Part shown: positions 19,101 to 26,723 of the stretch, piece by piece
Position numbering within the stretch: the first letter of the stretch is position 1
Layout: every line of letters begins with the position of its first letter
DNA from: Lachnospiraceae bacterium
GTDB lineage: Bacteria; Bacillota; Clostridia; Lachnospirales; Lachnospiraceae
Assembly: GCA_022510725.1 (NCBI GenBank)
Contig: JAFLSW010000005.1
Location: 37,904-101,903 of the forward strand
Direction of reading: 5' to 3'
Length of the DNA stretch: 64,000 nucleotides
Notes under the pieces: model-generated
Databases searched by the model: none
What the model was told of the DNA's origin: nothing
Seen by the model: only the letters and a program-made list of their open reading frames with translations
Position numbers and translations under genes: made by a program

Positions 19101-22094
19101 GATCGGACAACGACGATAACTTATAACATGCTGGATGAGCGGCTGAACATTCATATCAGCAAGCGAATCGGCAATGTAAACGGTGAAGAACTGGTCGGTG
19201 CTGAATTCAGCCTTTATGAGTTAGGAGCAGGAGACACACTTAATATTATTCGGACATTTAAAGGCGGGTCTAACTGGGAAATTCCTTTCCAATTATTAGA
19301 GGCCGGTAAGACCTATCGTCTGGTGGAAACAAAAGCGCCTGCGGGTTATACTTATGCTCCTAATGTAAGCTTTCAGGTTGACGCGAACGGACAAATTACG
19401 AACCTCCAATCCAGCGATATGACCGCAGTAGGTACGGATGATGATAAGATGACATTGGTCGTTGTGGATAAGCCGATTTCTGTCAGCATTGTGAAATTAG
19501 ATGAAAATAATGGTGCGTTGCAAGGCGCTTCCTTGGCACTGTATAAGATGGTTGATAACCAGGAAGTGTTGGTAAGGACATATACAACCCAAGGAAAGCC
19601 CATTGAAATTGCGAAAGAATTGGAAATACCGGCACCGACAGGCGCTGGTCGTGCACAATGGAACAGATATATTTTGAGAGAAATAACTGCGCCTGCCGGA
19701 TACGATATTGCAGAGGACATTGTATTTGAGGTAAGTTCTGCAGGAGAGGTCATACAAGTGGATCCTTCAGGAGCTGTACTTGGCAGTGATCAAACCTGGA
19801 CCATCACCATGAAAGATCAATTGCTTGAGAATTTCTACTTTGAGAAACGTGATAGTTCCAGCGGCGATCGGGTAGCAGGTGCGACATTTACCTTATTTGA
19901 GTCTGATGAGAAGGGTACGCCTGTTCCCGGTGGTCTTAACATGCAGTGGACTTCCGAAAGTACTTCTGCCAGGAAGTTCCCCGGTGCTTCTGTTGATCCC
20001 GGAGATAATAGCGCGCTGGTTCTTGGTAAGACATACACTTTAAAGGAGACAAATGCGCCTGCAGGCTATATCCTGCCTAATCCCGATGAAATTACTTTTG
20101 AGGTAATAAGCGGAGAAGATGGCAGACCCAAATTACAATTGATCGCCGGAAGAGGAAATGTCAATACGAACATCAGTAGAGACGGTCATACCATCATTAT
20201 GAGGGATATTGCTGTAAGGCTCTCCGTATTGAAAGAAGACGCAGTGACGGCTAAGCCTCTGGCTGGCGCACACCTGGCAATATATGAATTTGATCCCTCA
20301 AAACCGGAACCGGAAGAAGGAAAGCAAGACGAAAGATTAGGCAAAAATCTGCTGGAAGGATTATGCGAGGGAGGCTACTTCGTATCCAGCGGGGAAGGTG
20401 CTGTTGAACTTACTGCTGAAATTCCCGGTCTGGCCGGAAAACTGCAGGTAGGGGAAGGACACTGGTATGCACTGGTTGAAGTGGAACCGCCGGCAAATTA
20501 TGTGAGCGCACCTATGATCCTATTCTACTTCTCCCAGGCCGGAGTGGTTATGGTAGACGGTGTCGGCGTAAGAAATAATACCCTTGTCATGGTAGATGAT
20601 CCGAACGGTATCAATATTGCCAAGGTGGATCTGGCGGATAATGAGACCAGACTTCTCGGTTGTACACTGGAACTGAATGCAAAGGATCCCGCTGAGAATA
20701 TGATCTTCAGAGGACCGCATCGTTGGACCAGTGGTGAAAACGGACAGAATGTTTGGTCCTGGAAAATGTTGAATTTTACACCGGGTGAAACCTATGTGCT
20801 TTCAGAAATAGGAGCACCGGATGGGTATGCTTATACCGTTCCCATAGAGTTCTGGGTTGATGAGGATTATCAGGTTTACATCGGTGATGAACCGCAGCCG
20901 GGTAATCTGGTCAAGATCGCAGACGGAGCGCTCGTTCTGAATGTCAGCAAACAGGATTACTACACGGGAGAAGAGGTGCCCGGAGCAACCTTAGCCATCT
21001 ATCATCTGGATGCGGATGGCAATATTGAGGATGAAAATGATCCATGGGCAACATGGACAACAGGTAAGACGACGAAGGATGTGGATACCAGCCGGTTGAA
21101 AGCAGGCGGCAGTAAAGACGGACCGGAGATCGAGGAATATATCCTGCGGGAGATCAAAGCGCCGGACGGATATTACACAGCAGAAGATATTCATTTTGGT
21201 ATCGATAGCAACGGCGATATCTATCTGTATGATGCCGATGGCAACCGTGATACGAAACCGGTAGATGGTCAAAAACTGATCATGCGTGAAATGCCTATGT
21301 TCTCCATCAAGAAGTTAGACACCCAGGGCAATTATGTGGCAGGTGCAGAATTACAGATCACGGAAAAAGATAGCAAAACTGTGATCGACACATGGGTAAC
21401 AACAGATACAGGCCACTTCTATGACCTGGCTGCGGATAATCCTTTTGAAGCAGGCGTAACCTATGTATTGCAGGAGACAAAAGCGCCGAAAGGTTACACA
21501 TATGCAAACAGTGTTGAATTTATGATCAATGAAAATAATGAACTGTTTGTAGGCGGCGAACGGGTAGAGAGCATGCAGATCGTTATGTTGGATAGACCGC
21601 TTCAGGTTTATATCAACAAGGTAGATGCCGGAAGCGGTCAGGGATTGACCGGGGCAAAACTGGCCATCAAAGATGATTCGGGTAAAGTTATTCATAGCTT
21701 TGAATCCACGGGAGAGCCTATATTACTGCCTTCCGATCTGTTTACGGCACCGCCGGCAGGATATATCTATCTGTATACCTTAACCGAGGTCGAAGCACCC
21801 AGTGGCTACAGTCTTGCAAAGGATATTGTCTTTGGCATCGACAGTGACGGTAATGTATTGTTGAAAGAAAATGAAAATACCTTTACCAAGCTGGAAAACA
21901 ATACTGTTGTCATGAAGGATGTGAAGACCGAAGAAGATCCGGATAATCCGCCTTCTAAGGTTACCAATCCGCTGGCACCGAAGACCGGTGACGATACGCC
22001 TCTGGCAATGATGATTCTGCTCTGCATCGTAGGTTTTGTCGGCGCATGCAGCAACTTCGTGAAGTATCTGAAGAGACGCAGAAGACATGTATAA
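13113..22094 (+). CDS. giant cell-wall-anchored SpaA/Cna-B repeat surface protein
   Basis: A 2993-residue exported protein. The ATG at 13113 has AAAGGAG upstream; the in-frame ATG at 13083 does not. A basic N-terminus (RRKGRIWRR) and hydrophobic core form a signal peptide. A low-complexity segment leads to about five large beta-sandwich domains, roughly at 14050-16200, each with a WT(I/V)T(I/V)-like strand (IEWTISL, ITWTVTI, LTWTITV, IEWTITV, IVWEVTI). About sixteen SpaA/Cna-B-like modules follow, marked by (R/K/T)E-x-x-AP-x-GY, as in ETKAPAGY, consistent with internal Lys-Asn isopeptide bonds. The C-terminus has APKTG at residues 2955-2959, a hydrophobic span and KRRRRHV: a sorting signal. 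The role is probably adhesion or a stalk; it is encoded with its sortase. Confidence 0.93.
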   Translation: MKMMARRKGRIWRRIFAMLLAMALLSTAVPVDVRGSQIDGTDVAVVSQNDILEESGATADSTAADEVLPGETGQGGGTLHEDASGEMPSTQAPAAKAPSNRTTPMVPGAGAAFFESSLVTANGNDINALAEDKPMAIANNADLLGDDTSVDLVDIYFIVEYDENGQHHKDTIKMSDVDKGEITIPKNAKITLEFHFNLGHGDNVHGDTRYRYKIPPGINIDFETTKSDIPLEQPGGKPDVGKAHIVKDSDGGYYIEFEFYDDVVDGYDDINFDVWFSGSLSGDGLNDEGNLEMEFPAQGGGWTVEGKIEEPAQQEKSVNVSKGASQNLVTGPDGKQYIEWTISLTPGSAEDVLNGTIVDTLPDGLKYVEGSMRVSNTNKDGSYTPRVVCDGDIIYIYIDEKDGIQQNNSWSPISFTFWTEYTFEGEFNDNGITYVNNAKYEPKDDDVKTNGPQNGTFTLNPNLVEKAGEMNADGTITWTVTINRDKMNIGGATYTDTIIGDWFDGFAGDITYTPAEPRLTINKTGNGFNVEFPPNYNQEVTFTYTTTVKSDFEGNTFTNKADLKKPGEFNVGKTATVTDTDLIDKAFGHYNAIEQTLTWTITVNPGGEDLKNVKVTEDFSDLFPGYLGPQSNWVEIVSATYDDGRDLLSGADKNGNKVTFDLGDVSRKREITVVLKLTDAFNSWLAEHPDITGLNFTNKTNITATKNGRDVTDHDSATTWVPNVQKPDYIEKSGKSLGDGTIEWTITVHNHDNVITDMTISDRLPEGLEYVPGSMFVRSTWSAAEEPGGVRYVDDTKIWTDGKELNYPIYQNGRYVADFPEAWVKNFRDQWSAYFEIVFRTKPTGNPEDIVDGAHNGKTYVNTADFDAVIDGGNVHEEETAKVDQPAGGILKKDIISQNKRDIVWEVTINEGRYDLGTNLTTITDTLEDCYMYVSGDLYIEDEEGHRTVVPQGNPAAGDFCNITVVNNQIVVQLPAIRDRKFVFQFMTTFVVSQGAMDDYLPLQNTVEFKGIGNGEQAKSGRIENVDFSEAGGSGKLSRGIRIVKVDGNDIAKVLAGAVFDLYEPGEDGKPDRWLGTVTTDENGRALFDMDLKMFLGKTLKLKESTPPYGYTEADAGYPEGYEPIGGGEYGIYIEITEAVIANDILEIQVTNKPEEEEVKTASIKLRKVDKDENTSVLSGAVFEWYNAADPTKKYTSTTNASGEITINDLEEGTYYLTEITPPKGHKLGTNPMKIKVVIDEVGDELVVAYFDITGGEPGTQMTPGTGGSVTVVNEKAKGSLTITKQNENGGPLTGARFGLYEDAACTRLIEEKTTGPNGTVTFDNLELGKTYWYKETVAPNGYVLDDTPHSFVVGKETDTADQNKPITVTNKLAVGNLVIDKYDEKGNMMRNAVFGLWVWDDTILPSGDWKEYVPSGSTGQYTVTTNTRGEARFENLPFGKYQVRESGAPTGYDYEVISEDVTIEKLGDTHIEINNKLVTAKIQLTKYGELKEDAEHPTHTLSNVYFKLVSSDGKTVVATGTTDQYGQLTFPAVPYGRYHIVEDDDRVPEGYDRPTTHRCSGSVKNCVADIELTDFNGAGNGIVPIIPVSVVNIKQNGSVLILKTATSTNGAVTGLRGAKFILVDEDGNQVGDEKTSGDITGIDLSDVPQAFKDAVEDGSWQDGLVYFTGLPYGTYYLRETMPPVGYIDDGYEYKIVIDNSDTVVVTYIGRKDSDGVEAAGTGDLIINNTEQEPPVISVKLQKRWNSGQNSNSGNLEDAQFELYKVLPDNGGTVHITSVSSDEDGMVYFRRIRIDDDPTGTKYYIREVSAPGGYHASTSQAFYLGQKYATGEGLGSNDNIGKYVDAKNGNQDVPLDPVDVWWLVDAEKAPVAGETAPESVASSAVWFNEVVYGAVRIRKSDPNTATRILSGAQYTIYYDRECKYVVGSATATNPQIEEYVNRDKLLPTNFSATAETNEESIALFTGLPQGRYFIRESKAPKGYKISTEIREVEVTVDRTTTITYNMLDERLNIHISKRIGNVNGEELVGAEFSLYELGAGDTLNIIRTFKGGSNWEIPFQLLEAGKTYRLVETKAPAGYTYAPNVSFQVDANGQITNLQSSDMTAVGTDDDKMTLVVVDKPISVSIVKLDENNGALQGASLALYKMVDNQEVLVRTYTTQGKPIEIAKELEIPAPTGAGRAQWNRYILREITAPAGYDIAEDIVFEVSSAGEVIQVDPSGAVLGSDQTWTITMKDQLLENFYFEKRDSSSGDRVAGATFTLFESDEKGTPVPGGLNMQWTSESTSARKFPGASVDPGDNSALVLGKTYTLKETNAPAGYILPNPDEITFEVISGEDGRPKLQLIAGRGNVNTNISRDGHTIIMRDIAVRLSVLKEDAVTAKPLAGAHLAIYEFDPSKPEPEEGKQDERLGKNLLEGLCEGGYFVSSGEGAVELTAEIPGLAGKLQVGEGHWYALVEVEPPANYVSAPMILFYFSQAGVVMVDGVGVRNNTLVMVDDPNGINIAKVDLADNETRLLGCTLELNAKDPAENMIFRGPHRWTSGENGQNVWSWKMLNFTPGETYVLSEIGAPDGYAYTVPIEFWVDEDYQVYIGDEPQPGNLVKIADGALVLNVSKQDYYTGEEVPGATLAIYHLDADGNIEDENDPWATWTTGKTTKDVDTSRLKAGGSKDGPEIEEYILREIKAPDGYYTAEDIHFGIDSNGDIYLYDADGNRDTKPVDGQKLIMREMPMFSIKKLDTQGNYVAGAELQITEKDSKTVIDTWVTTDTGHFYDLAADNPFEAGVTYVLQETKAPKGYTYANSVEFMINENNELFVGGERVESMQIVMLDRPLQVYINKVDAGSGQGLTGAKLAIKDDSGKVIHSFESTGEPILLPSDLFTAPPAGYIYLYTLTEVEAPSGYSLAKDIVFGIDSDGNVLLKENENTFTKLENNTVVMKDVKTEEDPDNPPSKVTNPLAPKTGDDTPLAMMILLCIVGFVGACSNFVKYLKRRRRHV

Positions 22095-22124
22095 CATGAA
22101 AACTGAAATATTAAGCTAAATGAG

Positions 22125-22167
22125 CAGCCCATTTCAATTCATGATGAGTTGGAATGGGCTGTTTTTA
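22125..22167 (+). terminator. terminator of the sortase/surface-protein operon
   Basis: Stem CAGCCCATTTCAA / TTGGAATGGGCTG with one mismatch, followed by TTTTTAA. Confidence 0.88.
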
Positions 22168-22205
22168 ATGGAGAAAATATCCAAATCTTTACAACTGCGC
22201 TGCAG

Positions 22206-22234
22206 TTGACAGACCTTGCCGATAAAGCTATATT
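22206..22234 (+). promoter_or_regulatory. predicted strong SigA promoter
   Basis: TTGACA (22206-22211), a 17-base spacer and TATATT (22229-22234), upstream of the micro-ORF and the thioesterase gene. Confidence 0.7.
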
Positions 22235-22302
22235 GATATTGAACCGATTTTTTGTATCGAAATGATGCATCGATCCATTTCACAAAGAAAGGCGTGGTAA
22301 TT

Positions 22303-22374
22303 ATGAAGCAACTGATCAAAGATACCACAAGGGAAGAAAACGGAGTAAGACCATGGAATTATATGAGTTTCTAA
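22303..22374 (+). CDS. possible 23-residue leader peptide or gene remnant
   Basis: The ATG at 22303, behind AAAGAAAGG, opens a short frame MKQLIKDTTREENGVRPW ending at TAA 22372-22374. It overlaps the start of the thioesterase gene (22353) in another frame. The LIKDTTREE start reminds me of short, poorly understood Clostridia proteins, so it could be a truncated relative or a translated leader that couples to the thioesterase, whose own ribosome-binding site is weak. Expression is unproven. Confidence 0.35.
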   Translation: MKQLIKDTTREENGVRPWNYMSF

Positions 22375-22766
22375 AGCAAAGAGTGCAGAATGCCAAAGGC
22401 TATATCCGATTCAGCCACCTGAATTTTGTTGAGTTAGGAGAGGGAACCGCAAAGGCGGAGATTCAAGTGGATGAGGATCTGTTAAATCCTATGGGAACGG
22501 TTCATGGGGGCTGTTTATTTTCTATTTGTGATACGGTAGGCGGCACGGCAGCCATGACCCACGGTGTGGCTGTTACCACTACCATGGCATCCATCAGTTA
22601 CTTAAATCCTGCCCCCGGAAAGGGCATTTTGACAGCGGAAGCGGTGGAGTTAAAAGCGGGCAATAATCTGTTTCGCTATGATGTATTTGTGCGGGATGAA
22701 CAGGGCATTTTAGTTTGTAAGGCAAATCTGGAGTATTTTAAGATCGGCCAACTGAATTATTCTTAA
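22353..22766 (+). CDS. PaaI-type hotdog-fold acyl-CoA thioesterase
   Basis: A 137-residue hotdog protein. The family's active-site region is NPMGTVHGGCLFSICD at about residues 46-61, where the HGG segment begins the long central helix and Asp 61 is a likely catalytic residue. Strands ITTTMASISYLNPA and GILTAEAVELKAG complete the fold. Such proteins hydrolyse acyl-CoA thioesters, often aryl or short-chain; the substrate is not deducible. The start has a weak Shine-Dalgarno (GGAG at a long spacing) and lies inside the overlapping micro-ORF. Confidence 0.88.
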   Translation: MELYEFLKQRVQNAKGYIRFSHLNFVELGEGTAKAEIQVDEDLLNPMGTVHGGCLFSICDTVGGTAAMTHGVAVTTTMASISYLNPAPGKGILTAEAVELKAGNNLFRYDVFVRDEQGILVCKANLEYFKIGQLNYS

Positions 22767-22769
22767 ATT

Positions 22770-22797
22770 GGGTATGGTAAAACTGCCCTTTTTTTCG
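22770..22797 (+). terminator. weak terminator after the thioesterase gene
   Basis: A short stem GGGTA / TGCCC (one G-T pair) is followed by seven T residues. Short but well placed just after the stop. Confidence 0.45.
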
Positions 22798-22849
22798 TAT
22801 AATGGCAATAAGTATTGTAGTATAGGGCATACAGAAGGGAAAACTACCA

Positions 22850-23722
22850 ATGGAAAAAATCAGATTGATCACGGATTCGGCAAGCGATATTTCTGCAGAA
22901 TATGAAAAAGAATTGGATATCAGGGTTCTGCCTTTTCAGGTTGTAATTGGAGAACAGTCCTACACCAGCAGAGTGGACTTTGACAACGAAGGTTTCTTTC
23001 GAATGCTGGAGCAGTTTGATGAAATTCCCAAGACTTCCCAGATTACACCCTATGAGTTTCAAAAGATATACGAAGAAGAGGCAAAAGCCGGTTATACCGA
23101 TATTTTTGTATTGCTGATCAATGCCAACGGTTCCTCTACCTATGGCAATTCTGTCATGGCAAAGGATGCCTTTTTTGACGCTCATCCGGAGTATGAGGGC
23201 AAGGTGCGGATCTACAATTTTGATAGCAGAGGCTATTCCGCCATGTATGGTGTGCCCATCATTGAGGCTGCCAGGATGCGGGATGAAGGAAAGTCAGCCG
23301 GGAGTATTGCAGAATACATAGGGAATGCCCTAAAGCACAGAAGAATCTATTTTGGCATGTTTAGCCTTTTTTATGCCGGCAAATCCGGCAGGATTCCCAG
23401 TGCAGCAGCTTTTGTAGGCGATAAGCTGAAATTAAAGCCCATTATGAAGATCTGTGACGGAGCTATTACCACCGGTGCAAAGGTGCGGGGGGAAGGCAAA
23501 CTGATCGGAAAAGTGGTAGACATGTGTCTGGCGGATATTGAGCCGGGCAGTCCTTATGAGGTAATTTATGGCAATGATATAGAAGCAATGGAAGAATTCC
23601 GCGACCAGCTTGAGGAGCGGTTGGGATATCCTCCTTCCGATTATTACCAGATCGGGGCAGCGGTGGCTGTCAATTGCGGTCCTAAAACCGTTGGAGTCAG
23701 CTTTAATACAAAGAAAGAGTAG
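22850..23722 (+). CDS. DegV family fatty-acid-binding protein
   Basis: A 290-residue protein starting with the DegV signature KIRLITDSASDIS. It also has TSQITPYEFQKIYEE at about 61-75, FDSRGYSAMYG and the FYAGKSGRIPSAAAFVG segment. DegV/FakB proteins bind a fatty acid between two domains and can present it to a FakA kinase for incorporation into phospholipid. No fakA is in the window, so the partner is elsewhere or the role differs. GAAGGG precedes the ATG. The stop directly abuts the relA start. Confidence 0.93.
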   Translation: MEKIRLITDSASDISAEYEKELDIRVLPFQVVIGEQSYTSRVDFDNEGFFRMLEQFDEIPKTSQITPYEFQKIYEEEAKAGYTDIFVLLINANGSSTYGNSVMAKDAFFDAHPEYEGKVRIYNFDSRGYSAMYGVPIIEAARMRDEGKSAGSIAEYIGNALKHRRIYFGMFSLFYAGKSGRIPSAAAFVGDKLKLKPIMKICDGAITTGAKVRGEGKLIGKVVDMCLADIEPGSPYEVIYGNDIEAMEEFRDQLEERLGYPPSDYYQIGAAVAVNCGPKTVGVSFNTKKE

Positions 23723-26026
23723 ATGCCTATGCCGGATGAAAAAGAGCTTACAGAAAAAACAGAACTGGTATTGGATGACGGTCGGATCGAGGCACTGGAG
23801 GAGTTTAAGCCTCCTGAAGAGCTTTACAACGATTTGATTACCAGAGTCTACAAGTATCATCCAAGCGACGATATTTCTTTGATTGAAAAGGCGTACCGTC
23901 TTGCTTCTGATGCTCACAAAGACCAGGCCCGTAAATCGGGAGAACCCTATATCATCCATCCCTTATATGTAGCTATTATCCTGGCAGATCTGGAGATGGA
24001 TAAGGAGACCATTGTGGCAGGTCTTTTACATGATGTAGTAGAGGATACTTTTTTTACCACAGAGGAGATTGAAGAGAATTTCGGTAATGATGTAGCCCTT
24101 TTGGTAGATGGGGTTACCAAACTGGGCAAGCTGCAATATGATGAAGATAAGATCGAGGTCCAGGCGGAGAATTTAAGGAAAATGTTCCTTGCCATGGCAA
24201 AGGATATCCGCGTCATCATCATCAAGCTTGCCGACAGGCTCCACAATATGCGTACTTTAGAGCATATGGCTCCGGAAAAGCAGCAGGAAAAGGCAAGAGA
24301 GACTTTGGATATTTATTCGCCTATCGCCCAAAGACTTGGTATTTCCAAGGTAAAAGTGGAGTTAGACGACCTTTCTCTAAAATATCTGGAACCGAATATC
24401 TATTACGACCTGGTGGAGAAGCTTTCTACCCGTAAGAGCGAGCGGGAAAAGTATGTGCAGGACATTGTGAATGAAGTCAGTGTCCATATCAAAAATGCAG
24501 GCATTGAGGCCAAGATAGACGGCAGGGTAAAGCATTTCTTCAGTATTTTCAAAAAAATGAGAAATCAAAATAAGACCATAGATCAGATCTATGATCTGTT
24601 TGCGGTGCGTATCATTGTGGACAGTGTGAAGGATTGTTATGCTGCTCTGGGCGTGATCCATGAGATGTATAAGCCCATTCCCGGCAGATTTAAGGATTAT
24701 ATTGCCATGCCCAAGGACAATATGTATCAGTCCCTGCATACCACCCTGATCGGTACCGCCGGGCAGCCCTTTGAGATTCAGATCCGGACTTACGAGATGC
24801 ACCGGACGGCGGAATATGGTATTGCCGCTCACTGGAAATATAAAGAAGCCGCTGACGGCAAGAAGATATCCACAGGTGAGGAAGAAAAGCTGGCGTGGCT
24901 TAGGGAAATTTTGGAATGGCAGCAGGATACCTCTGATAACAGAGAATTCCTGAATCTTTTAAAGAGCGATCTGGACTTGTTTGCAGATAATGTATACTGT
25001 TTTACTCCCACAGGTGATGTCAAAAATCTTCCTGCCGGTTCCAATCCCATTGACTTTGCTTACAGCATCCATTCTGCCGTAGGCAACAAAATGGTAGGTG
25101 CCAGGGTAAACGGCAAGCTGGTTTCTATTGATTATCAGATCTGCAACGGCGATAAAATAGAGATTTTAACCAGTCAGAATTCCAAGGGCCCAAGCCGCGA
25201 TTGGCTCAATGTAGTGAAATCCACTCAGGCCAAGAACAAGATCAATCAGTGGTTTAAAAACGAATTTAAGGATGAAAATATCATAAAGGGCAAAGACCTT
25301 TTGCAAAATTACTGCAAGGCTAAGGGCATCAATCAGATGGATGTGATGCGTCCCGAATATATGGCAGCCATTATGAAAAAATATGGCTTTAAGGACTGGG
25401 AGTCCGTGCTGGCTGCCATCGGTCATGGGGGCTTAAAGGAAGGTCAAGTCATCAACAAGATGAAGGAGCTTTTCGATAAAGATCAGACAGGTGCGATGAC
25501 CGATGAAGATGTTTTGCAAAATGTGGAAGAAAACAGCCCGGTTAAGATGCTGCAAAAGGGTAAATCCCAAAGCGGCATTGTAGTGAAGGGCATCCATGAT
25601 GTGGCAGTGCGCTTTTCCAAGTGTTGTTCTCCGGTACCGGGTGATGAGATCGTGGGCTTTGTCACAAGAGGACGAGGGGTTTCCATTCACCGGACGGACT
25701 GTATCAACATCATCCATCTGCCTGAGTTGGAAAGAGCCCGCCTGATCGATGCGGAGTGGGAAGAGGAGACTTTGGAAGGCTCTGAAAAGTACCTGGCTGA
25801 GATCACCATTTTTGCAAACAACCGAAATGGCCTTTTGGCGGATATTTCCAAGGCTTTGACGGAGAAAAATATCGACATTCTCAGTATGAACATTAAGGTG
25901 AGCAAGCAGGGCATTGCAACTATGTCGGCTGCTTTCATGATCAGCAGCCGGGACGAATTAAACCGTATCATAGATAAGCTTAGAAATATAGAAAGCGTAT
26001 TGGATATCGATCGTACAACGGGGTGA
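23723..26026 (+). CDS. relA: bifunctional (p)ppGpp synthetase/hydrolase RelA/SpoT
   Basis: A 767-residue Rsh protein of normal length. The HD hydrolase domain has YIIHPLYVAIILADL and LLHDVVEDT (about 80-115). The synthetase domain contains RIIVDSVKDCYAALG and FKDYIAMPKDNMYQSLHTT. TGS follows (DNVYCFTPTGDVKNLPAG), then a Zn-finger/helical part with RFSKCCSPVPGD, and a C-terminal ACT domain (LAEITIFANNRNGLLADIS). It makes and degrades the stringent-response alarmone and couples growth to amino-acid supply. The start codon is flush with the degV stop and has only a weak ribosome-binding site, suggesting coupled translation. A second in-frame ATG lies two codons later. Confidence 0.96.
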   Translation: MPMPDEKELTEKTELVLDDGRIEALEEFKPPEELYNDLITRVYKYHPSDDISLIEKAYRLASDAHKDQARKSGEPYIIHPLYVAIILADLEMDKETIVAGLLHDVVEDTFFTTEEIEENFGNDVALLVDGVTKLGKLQYDEDKIEVQAENLRKMFLAMAKDIRVIIIKLADRLHNMRTLEHMAPEKQQEKARETLDIYSPIAQRLGISKVKVELDDLSLKYLEPNIYYDLVEKLSTRKSEREKYVQDIVNEVSVHIKNAGIEAKIDGRVKHFFSIFKKMRNQNKTIDQIYDLFAVRIIVDSVKDCYAALGVIHEMYKPIPGRFKDYIAMPKDNMYQSLHTTLIGTAGQPFEIQIRTYEMHRTAEYGIAAHWKYKEAADGKKISTGEEEKLAWLREILEWQQDTSDNREFLNLLKSDLDLFADNVYCFTPTGDVKNLPAGSNPIDFAYSIHSAVGNKMVGARVNGKLVSIDYQICNGDKIEILTSQNSKGPSRDWLNVVKSTQAKNKINQWFKNEFKDENIIKGKDLLQNYCKAKGINQMDVMRPEYMAAIMKKYGFKDWESVLAAIGHGGLKEGQVINKMKELFDKDQTGAMTDEDVLQNVEENSPVKMLQKGKSQSGIVVKGIHDVAVRFSKCCSPVPGDEIVGFVTRGRGVSIHRTDCINIIHLPELERARLIDAEWEEETLEGSEKYLAEITIFANNRNGLLADISKALTEKNIDILSMNIKVSKQGIATMSAAFMISSRDELNRIIDKLRNIESVLDIDRTTG

Positions 26027-26041
26027 CGGATACACCCCGTT
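26018..26041 (+). terminator. hairpin overlapping the relA stop codon
   Basis: ACGGGGTG (26018-26025) pairs perfectly with CACCCCGT (26033-26040), and the flanking A and T add a pair. The stop codon (26024-26026) is inside the structure. The tail is only TTCC, so this may be an inefficient terminator or an RNA-stabilising stem ahead of the next gene. Confidence 0.45.
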
Positions 26042-26071
26042 TCCTAATGATAATGAAAGGGGAGGATCAAC

Positions 26072-26698
26072 ATGGTAAAAATCGGAAAAATGCTGTTAGG
26101 CTCCTTGGGGACCAATTGTTATTTTGCTTATGATGATAATAATAAGAAGGCGGTTGTTTTTGACCCTGCGGATGAAGGGGCTCTTCTTTATGACAAGTTA
26201 AAGTCAGCGGGTCTTAGCGTAGAAGCGATCTATCTGACCCATGGTCATTATGACCATATTGCGGGCTGTGAAGAATTAAAGGACTTAACCGGAGCCAAGG
26301 TTTATGCTCTGGCCAAAGAGGAAGAACTTTGTAAGGATTCTATGCAGAATCTGTCCCAGTTGTTTGGGAGAGCCATCAGCCTGTCCCCTGACGGTCTGGT
26401 CCATGATGGAGAGGTGCGGGATGAAGGGGGCATCACTTTCCGCGTTATCGCTACGCCCGGACATACCGTAGGAAGCTGTGTCTATTATTTTGAAGAGGAA
26501 GGCTTTCTGGTAGGAGGCGATACTCTTTTTGAAGGCTCTGTGGGACGGACGGATTTTCCTACCGGTTCCTCTGTTCAATTGGTAAAAAGCATTAAGGAAA
26601 AATTATTTGTGCTGCCGGATGAGGTCAAAGTATTTTCCGGACATGGAGATGTGACCACCATCGGTTATGAGAAGCAGTACAATCCCTTTTTGACATAA
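26072..26698 (+). CDS. metallo-beta-lactamase-fold hydrolase (glyoxalase II-like)
   Basis: A 208-residue hydrolase. The metal-binding motif THGHYDHIAG is at about residues 56-65; further ligands are His in TPGHTVGS, Asp in GGDTLFEGSVGR and His in SGHGDVTTIG. The protein begins LLGSLGTNCYFAYDD, typical of the small glyoxalase II-like group. Thioester hydrolysis is plausible but the substrate is not defined. GGGGAGG precedes the ATG. It sits between relA and hemZ on the same strand, an arrangement I recall from other Firmicutes. Confidence 0.92.
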   Translation: MVKIGKMLLGSLGTNCYFAYDDNNKKAVVFDPADEGALLYDKLKSAGLSVEAIYLTHGHYDHIAGCEELKDLTGAKVYALAKEEELCKDSMQNLSQLFGRAISLSPDGLVHDGEVRDEGGITFRVIATPGHTVGSCVYYFEEEGFLVGGDTLFEGSVGRTDFPTGSSVQLVKSIKEKLFVLPDEVKVFSGHGDVTTIGYEKQYNPFLT

Positions 26699-26723
26699 GC
26701 TTAAGAAAAGGCAGGAGCAAAAC

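Noticed and set aside
13113..22094. Repeats as a CRISPR or recent tandem DNA array
   Set aside because: The similarity is at protein level with diverged DNA, and the frame is continuous.
22125..22167. A second copy of the palindromic element, suggested by the shared CAGCCCATTT
   Set aside because: Only about ten bases match; it is a normal terminator with a T-tail.
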